64,000 nt of DNA from NCEH01 sp040049195 (lineage in GTDB: Bacteria > Pseudomonadota > Alphaproteobacteria > Rhizobiales > Xanthobacteraceae): the NCBI RefSeq assembly GCF_040049195.1, contig NZ_JBDZDL010000002.1, one strand, 5' to 3'. Shown piece after piece: positions 58,060 through 64,000 of the stretch (positions are counted from its first letter, which is position 1; each line of letters opens with the position of its first letter). Below the pieces are notes generated by a model. That model made no database searches. It had not been told where the DNA came from and saw only the letters and a list, made by a program, of their open reading frames with translations. The position numbers and the translations under genes were made by a program.

Positions 58060-58164
58060 GACCCTGTCGCGAACCCGCCGAACGCGTCGTCCCCCCGACG
58101 CACGCCGAATTCCCCGCTTCTTAAAAATGCCGAAGAATGAAGCAGATTCAAATGCTTAATTCTG

Positions 58165-58179
58165 TGGCACATCGCTTGC
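58165..58179 (+). promoter_or_regulatory. sigma54 promoter of nifV-cysE
   Basis: TGGCACATCGCTTGC, a perfect -24/-12 element, 49 bases before the nifV ATG. Confidence 0.93.
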
Positions 58180-58227
58180 TTTGGTATTTGGTGACAGTCT
58201 CAATCCCCTGGATAGCCGAGACACACC

Positions 58228-59478
58228 ATGCTGGCTAAGACATCCAAATCCGCCAAGATCACCGAGGGTCGCCTGGGCTTCTCAGGCTGTTCCGGCCCGG
58301 ACGGGAATGCGCCCCTCCGCGATGTTTTCCTCAATGACACCACGCTGAGGGATGGGGAGCAGGCGCCCGGCGTCGCTTTCACCCGGCGCGAAAAAATCGA
58401 GATCGCCGAGGCGCTCGCCGCTGCCGGCGTTCCGGAGATCGAGGCCGGCACGCCGGTGATGGGTGACGAGGAAATCGAAACCCTGCGCTCCATCGTGTCG
58501 CTAAAATTGCCGACCCGGGTCATGGCCTGGTGCCGCATGAATGAAGATGACCTGATGGCGGCAGTGGCCGCGGGCGTCGGCATCGTCAATCTCTCCATTC
58601 CCACCTCCGATCGACAATTGGCGGGGAAGCTGGGCAAGGACCGTCCTTGGGCGCTTGAGACGGTCACGCGCATTGTTTCGCTCGCCCGCACGCTGGGCTT
58701 CGAGGTGGCCGTAGGGGGCGAGGACGCTTCCCGTGCGGACCCGGATTTCCTCTGCCGCCTTGCCGAGACGGCGCGGGCAGCGGGCGCGTTCCGTCTGCGT
58801 CTCGCCGACACGCTGGGGGTGCTCGATCCCTTCTCCACCTATGCTCTGGTGCGGCGGGTGGCAGCGGCGAGCGACCTTGAGCTGGAATTCCACGCCCATG
58901 ACGATCTCGGGCTCGCCACGGCGAATACGCTCGCCGCCGTGATGGGCGGTGCCCGGCATGCCAGCGTCACCGTCGCAGGGCTCGGCGAGCGGGCCGGCAA
59001 TGCGGCGCTTGAGGAGGTCGCGATCGCCCTGCGCCAGACGGCGCGTGCCGAAACCGGGATCACCCCCGCCGCCCTTGGCCCGCTTGCGGAACAGGTGTCG
59101 CTTGCCGCCCGGCGTCCGGTGCCGCGCGGCAAGGCGATCGTCGGCGCCGATGTGTTTACGCATGAATCCGGCATCCATGTCTCTGGCCTGCTGAAGGATC
59201 GCGCCACCTATGAGGCGCTGAACCCGGAATTGTTCGGGCGGGGCCATCGGGTGGTGCTCGGCAAGCACTCCGGCCTTGCTGCGGTCGAGAAAGCGCTGGC
59301 GGACGAAGGCATCACGGTCGACGTGGCGCGGGGCAGGGCGATCCTGGAGCGGGTGCGGGCGTTTGCCGTGCACACCAAGGCCACGGTTCCGTCGGACATG
59401 CTGCTGCGGTTCTACGAGGAGACATTCACCGAGGCCGCGCTTCGGTTGCGCCGGTCCACTGTCGGGAGCGCGACATGA
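58228..59478 (+). CDS. nifV: NifV homocitrate synthase
   Basis: 416 residues: NDTTLRDGEQAPGVAF (about 36-51), HAHDDLGLATAN metal site (about 229) and VFTHESGIHVSG (about 310). Condenses acetyl-CoA with 2-oxoglutarate to homocitrate, the organic ligand of FeMo-co. Presence of nifV lets the bacterium make homocitrate itself, as expected for free-living fixation. Stop overlaps cysE (ATGA). Confidence 0.95.
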   Translation: MLAKTSKSAKITEGRLGFSGCSGPDGNAPLRDVFLNDTTLRDGEQAPGVAFTRREKIEIAEALAAAGVPEIEAGTPVMGDEEIETLRSIVSLKLPTRVMAWCRMNEDDLMAAVAAGVGIVNLSIPTSDRQLAGKLGKDRPWALETVTRIVSLARTLGFEVAVGGEDASRADPDFLCRLAETARAAGAFRLRLADTLGVLDPFSTYALVRRVAAASDLELEFHAHDDLGLATANTLAAVMGGARHASVTVAGLGERAGNAALEEVAIALRQTARAETGITPAALGPLAEQVSLAARRPVPRGKAIVGADVFTHESGIHVSGLLKDRATYEALNPELFGRGHRVVLGKHSGLAAVEKALADEGITVDVARGRAILERVRAFAVHTKATVPSDMLLRFYEETFTEAALRLRRSTVGSAT

Positions 59479-60317
59479 TCATGGGAACGAGCCGCCAGGA
59501 CGCCCCCGCCGCCGTCAATCGGGCGGTGCCCGTGGTGCCGCGTGCGCCAGGCCTGTGGCGGCAGATCCGCGACGACATCGCCTGCGTGAAGTCGCGCGAT
59601 CCGGCGGCGCGTGCGACCCTTGAGATCGTGCTGACCTATCCCGGCGTTCATGCCGTGATCTGGCACCGGTGCGCACACCGGCTTTGGCAGGGACAGGCGA
59701 AATTCTTGGCGCGCTTCCTCTCCTGGTTCGGGCGCCTGGTGACGAACGTGGACATCCACCCCGGCGCGCGGATCGGCGAACGCTTCTTCATCGACCATGG
59801 CGCGGGCGTCGTCATCGGTGAGACGGCAGAAGTGGGCAACGACGTCACGCTGTACCATGGCGTTACGCTCGGCGGCACATCCTGGACCGCCGGTAAGCGG
59901 CATCCCACGCTGATGGATGGTGTCCTCGTGGGAGCCGGCGCGAAGATCCTGGGTCCCATCACCGTCGGCGTCGGCGCCCGCGTCGGGGCGAATTCGGTCG
60001 TGGTGGAGGATGTGCCACCGGGCATGACCGTGGTGGGCATTCCCGGGCGAATCGTGAAGCCGCTGTCCGAGCGCCGGCGATTGGGAGACGGGCGCATCGA
60101 CCTTGAGCATCACCTGATGCCGGATCCGGTGGGGGAGGCTGTCTCGGCGCTGCTCGACCGTATCGAATTCCTGGAGATGCGGCTCAAGCACCACCAGGAA
60201 CAGGGACACATGGCCGGTGTGCGCCCCGTGGCGGGCGGGGATGGTTGCGACAACGCGCTTTCGCCGCAAGATTTCCCCCCGTCTAAGGCTCTCCCGCAGG
60301 AAACCGCGGTCCAATAG
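59475..60317 (+). CDS. cysE: CysE serine acetyltransferase
   Basis: 280 residues: left-handed hexapeptide repeats with FFIDHGAGVVIGETAEVGND (about 111-130) and LYHGVTLGGTSWTAGKRHPT. Makes O-acetylserine for cysteine, raising sulfur supply for cluster assembly; nif-linked cysE next to nifV is known from Azotobacter. N-terminus begins at ATG 59475 or 59481. C-terminal 60 residues are longer than minimal CysE. Confidence 0.93.
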   Translation: MIMGTSRQDAPAAVNRAVPVVPRAPGLWRQIRDDIACVKSRDPAARATLEIVLTYPGVHAVIWHRCAHRLWQGQAKFLARFLSWFGRLVTNVDIHPGARIGERFFIDHGAGVVIGETAEVGNDVTLYHGVTLGGTSWTAGKRHPTLMDGVLVGAGAKILGPITVGVGARVGANSVVVEDVPPGMTVVGIPGRIVKPLSERRRLGDGRIDLEHHLMPDPVGEAVSALLDRIEFLEMRLKHHQEQGHMAGVRPVAGGDGCDNALSPQDFPPSKALPQETAVQ

Positions 60318-60327
60318 GGTCGCGAAA

Positions 60328-61266
60328 TCAGGGTTTGAGCGCGGCGAGCGCCGGGTCGCGCTCCATGGTCAGATTCTGCTCGAGCCGCGGGGCGATGCGC
60401 CGCGCTTCCGCCACCAGCGCCGCCGTGATGGGTGTGGTCGGCTCGCGATGCGGGACCACGAGCCCGATGGAATGGGTGATGTCCGGCTCGACGATCGGTA
60501 TCGAGCGGACGTTCGATGTCAGCCCCAGTGAATCCGCCAGCATGGCCGGCATCACGCTCGCCCACAGCCCTGTGCGCACATGGGTGAACAACACGATCAT
60601 GGAATTGGATTCCAGCGTCGGCTTGGGCGGCCCTCCGCTGACGCTGAGCATGCCGTCGATGATGCGGCGGTTCTGCATGTCCGGTGTCAGCAGGCACAGC
60701 GGCAGGTCGGCGATTTCCGCCCATGTCACTTCCGCGCGGTCCCCATACTTGGCGTCCGGAGACGTAACGAGGCGATAGCGCTCACGATAAAGCGGCACGG
60801 TGTTCACGCGGCCGAGCGGTTCATTGTCCAGATAGGTCAGCCCGGCGTCGATCTCCAGATTTTCGAGATGGTTGAGGATCTCGATGGAGGTGCGCGAGAT
60901 GATGGTGAAACGGACATCGGGATGGCGTGCGCGAAAGGGTGTCGTGAGCGCGGCCACCATCGGCAAGGCGGTCGGGATTGCAGCGATGCGCAGCGGGCCT
61001 GAGAGCCCGCGCTTCAGAGCGTCGATGTCCTGCCGCATGGCGCGGGAATCTGCCACGATGCGACGGGCCCATTCCAGGGTGCGCTCGCCCTCGGGCGTGA
61101 AGCCCATGAAGCGGGAGCCGCGCTGCACCAGGAGCACGCCGAGCGTGTCTTCCAATTGCTTGATGCCAGCAGACAGGGTGGGCTGCGTGACGCCGCAGGC
61201 TTCCCCGGCCCGGCCGAAGTGCCGCTCGCGCGCAAGGGCGATCAGATATTCGAGTTTGTCGATCAT
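60328..61266 (-). CDS. LysR-family transcriptional regulator
   Basis: 312 residues: N-terminal winged helix-turn-helix (YLIALARERHFGRAGEACGVTQPTLS, residues about 7-32) and a periplasmic-binding-like effector domain. Convergent with cysE with only 10 bases between. No clear partner gene; the effector is unknown. First gene outside the recognisable nif set, so it marks the edge of the island. Confidence 0.9.
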   Translation of the reverse strand: MIDKLEYLIALARERHFGRAGEACGVTQPTLSAGIKQLEDTLGVLLVQRGSRFMGFTPEGERTLEWARRIVADSRAMRQDIDALKRGLSGPLRIAAIPTALPMVAALTTPFRARHPDVRFTIISRTSIEILNHLENLEIDAGLTYLDNEPLGRVNTVPLYRERYRLVTSPDAKYGDRAEVTWAEIADLPLCLLTPDMQNRRIIDGMLSVSGGPPKPTLESNSMIVLFTHVRTGLWASVMPAMLADSLGLTSNVRSIPIVEPDITHSIGLVVPHREPTTPITAALVAEARRIAPRLEQNLTMERDPALAALKP

Positions 61267-61493
61267 GTCGCCATTTCAACGCATACGCTGACCTAAGGTC
61301 CCGTTCCTTCGCCCGGAATGACGCCCGCTGCAAGCGACAAGCGCACTGCACGAAAGAAAGCCCGCGGAAGGCCCGCACTCGGGCTTTCCGCTCTTCTGAC
61401 GGGAGCGATGGAACTGTGTGGTTAATAAGGCGTTCCCATGGCAGCCCTCCGAAATGAAGGCGGAGGAAGGCGAGGCACCGACGGAGTTTTGCC

Positions 61494-61664
61494 ATGTCCA
61501 TGATCGCACGCGCCCTGGTTATCGTCTCGATGATGGTGACGCTGGTTTCAGCGTCAGCTTTTGTGGTCTTGCCTGAATTGGACAGCCCCGCGCCCAAGCA
61601 GCGCTATTTCGGACCCAGCGCTTTCGCCGTGATTGAAGCGCCGGTGCACACGCACTTCGGCTGA
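61494..61664 (+). CDS. 56-residue membrane/secreted peptide
   Basis: ORF of 56 codons: MSMIARALVIVSMMVTLVSASAF, a hydrophobic N-terminal segment typical of a signal or single transmembrane helix, then ELDSPAPKQRYFGPSAFAVI. Starts at ATG 61494 in a region with no strong Shine-Dalgarno, so it is a moderate call. It lies just before the DUF2865 gene. Confidence 0.5.
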   Translation: MSMIARALVIVSMMVTLVSASAFVVLPELDSPAPKQRYFGPSAFAVIEAPVHTHFG

Positions 61665-61695
61665 TCGCGTGCTTGCCGGAACGAAGGGGGGCGCC

Positions 61696-62352
61696 ATGCG
61701 CGCAGTGGTGAAGCTTCAGGCGGCGGCTGTCGCGCTTGTGGCATTGGGGGCAAGCCCCGCCTTGGCACAGAGCCCGGGCGACTTTTTCGCCGCATTGTTC
61801 GGTGGCATCATCCGCGCGGCGCCGGTTTCACCCCCCTCTATTACCGTAACGCCGGGCGCCGAGCCCCGCCGCAGTGAGAGCGCCGGCATCGCGTTTTGCG
61901 TGCGGACCTGCGATGGGCGCTATTTTCCCATGTCCGGCGTCAGTTCCGGCCAGGAGGAGGGGCGCTGCGCGGCCCTCTGCCCGGCAGCAAAAACGGCGGT
62001 ATTCCGGGGCGGCAGCATCGAGCATGCGACCGATCGCGGTGGCGCGTCTTATGCGGATATGCCAAACGCATTTCTATACCGCACCAAACTCGCCGATACC
62101 TGTTCCTGCACCGGCAATGGGCCGTCCGGACTGGCTGCCGTCCCGATTGAGGAAGACACTTCCTTGCAGAAGGGAGATATCGTCATGCAGGCTGATGGCC
62201 CGCGGATTTTCGCCGGTGCCAAGGGCGGCGCGCCTTATTCGCCAGCCGCTTTTGTTACGCCGGAACGGTATCCAAAGATCAGCAATGACCTCAAGCGCCG
62301 CATTCAGGACCTGATGGTTTCGCGTGAGAGCCCCGGAAATTTCATCCGCTGA
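61696..62352 (+). CDS. DUF2865-family exported protein
   Basis: 218 residues: a Sec signal peptide (MRAVVKLQAAAVALVALGASPALA, cleavage near 24) and the DUF2865 cysteine pattern (FCVRTCDGRYFPMSG, CAALCPAAKTAVF). Common in Hyphomicrobiales; unknown function in the periplasm. Begins at ATG 61696. Confidence 0.88.
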   Translation: MRAVVKLQAAAVALVALGASPALAQSPGDFFAALFGGIIRAAPVSPPSITVTPGAEPRRSESAGIAFCVRTCDGRYFPMSGVSSGQEEGRCAALCPAAKTAVFRGGSIEHATDRGGASYADMPNAFLYRTKLADTCSCTGNGPSGLAAVPIEEDTSLQKGDIVMQADGPRIFAGAKGGAPYSPAAFVTPERYPKISNDLKRRIQDLMVSRESPGNFIR

Positions 62353-62409
62353 GCGCCAGCGTGACATCGCCACGGATCGCGTAGCGGCGACCCATCGGTC
62401 AGAGCCGGC

Positions 62410-63606
62410 CTAGCTGGCCCGCTTGCGACGGCCGGGGGTGGTTGCTTGCTCCGGTTCTGAAATCGCCGGCTCGGGAAGAGACGGGGCAATGGTGGGGCCG
62501 TCGCTCACGGTCTTGGGGTCTGGCGTCGCGGAAAGCGCCACAACCTGCTGCGCCAGCTCGGCAAGGGTCGTGCGCAGAACCTCCAGATCGCTCTCGCGCT
62601 CGGCCAGCGCATCGCGTTCGGCCCGCGCCTTGGCGAGCGCCCCGTCCATCATGGAATGATCCGCGCGAAGCATGTCGAGCGCCTGAGACAGGCGGGTCTG
62701 CTCGGCCTGCGCCGCGGAGAATTCGTCGGCACGCTGCTGGGCGAGCGCCTGGAGCACCCCTCGGCTGGCCTCTAGGTCCGCCGTGCTCGCAGAGAGGCGG
62801 GTCGTCAGGCTTTCGATTTCGGCGGCCTGGGCCGCGAGAATTGTGGCGCGCTCGGCGGTGAGCGCTTCGCTGGCCGCAAGGCGCTGGCTCCTGTCGGCAA
62901 GGGCCGTTTCCAGCCGCACACGCTCGGCCTCCGCGCTGGTCGCCGCGGAGGACGCGGCAGCGCGTTCAGTTGCGAGGATGCTGTTTGTCTCGTCCAATTG
63001 GGCGCAAACGGCGGCAAGGTCGGCGGAAAGGCCGGCCCGTTCGGCCTCAAGCGTCCCAATGTCGGCAACCCGCGCGGCGAGCGTCGCCTCGCGTTCGGAA
63101 AGGCGCGCGGCCAGATCGTCGGCACGTGCGGTGGTGGTCGCAAGCACGCCGCGGGTCTGGGAGAGGTCGGCGGTGGTCCGTTCAAGGGTCGCCGAGGTTT
63201 CCGCGAGCTGGGCGTTGCGCTCGATCAAGGCCGTCTGTTCGGCATTGAAGCGCGCATTCAAATCCTCATGGGCGAGGGTCAGGGCGGCATGATCTGCGGT
63301 CTTGGCGGCGAGCGCCTTGTCCAGTTCGACCACGCGAAGGCGGTGCTGCTCGATGGTACGGGCATGGGCCACGACGCTTTCGCGCACCGCATCGAGCTGC
63401 AGCTCCAGGCGCCGCTGGTTCAGGGCGAAGCCAGCGCGTTGCTGGTCCTTTTCCGCCTGGATCTCGAACATGGAAATCGGTACGGCCGCTTCGATACGGC
63501 GCGTGGTGAGACGCACCGCCCGATGCCAAACGGCAGGCAGCACCATTAGAGCCACGAGGGTCGCCCCGAGGACGCCCAGCGCGAAATACATGATCTGCTC
63601 GATCAC
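62410..63606 (-). CDS. membrane-anchored coiled-coil protein
   Basis: 398 residues: an N-terminal transmembrane helix (about residues 5-25, FALGVLGATLVALMVLPAVW), then roughly 320 residues of Ala/Glu/Leu/Arg-rich coiled coil with repeated LE..R.. heptads and a Pro-rich tail. GTG 63606 or ATG 63591 start. A structural or envelope-linked function is likely; no specific homologue recognised. Confidence 0.82.
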   Translation of the reverse strand: MIEQIMYFALGVLGATLVALMVLPAVWHRAVRLTTRRIEAAVPISMFEIQAEKDQQRAGFALNQRRLELQLDAVRESVVAHARTIEQHRLRVVELDKALAAKTADHAALTLAHEDLNARFNAEQTALIERNAQLAETSATLERTTADLSQTRGVLATTTARADDLAARLSEREATLAARVADIGTLEAERAGLSADLAAVCAQLDETNSILATERAAASSAATSAEAERVRLETALADRSQRLAASEALTAERATILAAQAAEIESLTTRLSASTADLEASRGVLQALAQQRADEFSAAQAEQTRLSQALDMLRADHSMMDGALAKARAERDALAERESDLEVLRTTLAELAQQVVALSATPDPKTVSDGPTIAPSLPEPAISEPEQATTPGRRKRAS

Positions 63607-63689
63607 GCGGAACCTACGCTTTCAACTGCAATGTCGTCATTCATACGACGCCGCAGCCTTTCGTGCCAGCGGGAGAGAGGCTTGCGCGA

Positions 63690-64000
63690 TCAGAAGGGGT
63701 TCCAGGTGGCCTGCGGCGTGAACTTCAGATAGCCGACGTTCGCGCCGAGCCGCACCCCGACGCCGGAGCGGATGGGGACTACGACGATGTTATCGGCGGT
63801 TAAAGCCGTCATTCCGAAACCGGCGACAAAATAGGCCGAACCGGAAATCCCGCCGAACCGACGGAACACATCGTCCACCGTGCGCAAATTATAGACCAAG
63901 ATCATGGTGCGCGCGCCGTCGCCCCCGAAGTCCCAGCCGATGGACGGGCCTTGCCAGAACACCTTCAGATCGCCGGCGTTGCGGGTATACAGGGTGCCCT
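63690..64000 (-). CDS. DUF1134-family protein (5' end beyond window)
   Basis: Partial gene reading off the right edge; the first full codon in the window begins at 63998. The sequence GPSIGWDFGGDGARTMILVY and GSAYFVAGFGMTAL is the DUF1134 family, a lipid-binding YSC84-like exported protein of alphaproteobacteria. Confidence 0.88.
   Translation of the reverse strand, partial: GTLYTRNAGDLKVFWQGPSIGWDFGGDGARTMILVYNLRTVDDVFRRFGGISGSAYFVAGFGMTALTADNIVVVPIRSGVGVRLGANVGYLKFTPQATWNPF

Noticed and set aside
1..64000. Search for CRISPR arrays, insertion sequences, tRNA or rRNA genes and att sites
   Set aside because: I saw no regular short repeats, transposase, integrase, tRNA cloverleaf or rRNA in the window. 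The nif region therefore gives no sign of recent mobile transfer here apart from the nifH duplication.
1..64000. draT/draG, nifL, glnK or other nitrogenase switch genes
   Set aside because: None present in the window, although NifH has the modifiable Arg102; such genes may be elsewhere.

Overview
The window is almost entirely a nitrogen-fixation (nif/fix) island of an alphaproteobacterium. Supporting features are fixABCX, a NifA with the inter-domain cysteine motif of oxygen-sensitive alphaproteobacterial NifA, an Irr-type Fur regulator, a FixK/FNR box in front of nifA, and flanking genes of Hyphomicrobiales type (DUF2865, DUF1134). nifV and nifQ point to a bacterium that can fix nitrogen in the free-living state. 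A Xanthobacteraceae- or Beijerinckiaceae-like host is plausible, but the genus cannot be fixed from the sequence alone.

Layout. 0.2-7.1 kb (minus strand): nifW and fixABCX, each with its own sigma54 promoter, preceded by nifH copy 1-nifQ-irr. 7.5-10.9 kb (plus): pseudo-receiver, NifO/ArsC-like, tandem nitroreductase, rhodanese-ankyrin. 10.9-11.5 kb (minus): monothiol glutaredoxin and BolA. 11.8-14.8 kb (plus): TPR protein, SufT-like, dienelactone hydrolase and three small unknowns. 14.8-18.8 kb (minus): truncated globin, DUF255 thioredoxin-like protein, Rieske protein and small unknowns. 19-20 kb (plus): GST and an unknown. 20.1-26.6 kb (minus): a twelve-gene nifB operon. 26.9-29.9 kb (minus): iscA-nifU(C-terminal)-nifS-nifT-SIR2. 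30.1-34.7 kb: an AAA+ ATPase divergent from an unknown partner, then a flavin amine oxidase coupled to a second Rieske protein. 34.8-36.9 kb (plus): a small sigma54 operon with a sulfurtransferase. 37.1-45.9 kb (minus): nifHDKENX-DUF269-CCE_0567-fdxB. 46.6-51.8 kb (plus): ferredoxin-sufBCDS under a NifA/sigma54 promoter. 51.9-56 kb (minus): LRV iron-sulfur protein, nifA and ahpD-ahpC. 56.3-60.3 kb (plus): a Mo-hydroxylase accessory-like gene, modD, nifV, cysE. From 60.3 kb on the genes are ordinary chromosome (LysR, DUF2865, coiled-coil, DUF1134), so the island probably ends there.

How it works together. NifA is probably made under low oxygen (FixK/FNR box 54755-54768) and would drive the many -24/-12 promoters, most with TGT-N10-ACA upstream sites. 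NifHDK is the nitrogenase. NifB, E, N, X, V and Q, CysE and ModD serve FeMo-cofactor and molybdenum supply. FixABCX and the ferredoxins feed electrons. Iron-sulfur supply looks unusual: NifU is reduced to its C-terminal Nfu domain, while a complete sufBCDS set sits inside the NifA regulon. AhpC/AhpD, glutaredoxin, BolA, globin and rhodaneses form a redox-protection layer. The second nifH copy is identical at the nucleotide level to the first, exactly over the reading frame.

Least-understood parts: the AAA+ ATPase with its 202-residue divergent neighbour, the DegT-family protein lacking its PLP lysine, the pseudo-receiver, the paired LRV and TPR proteins, and about ten small nif-linked proteins of unknown function. 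All calls come from reading the sequence; no database search was run.
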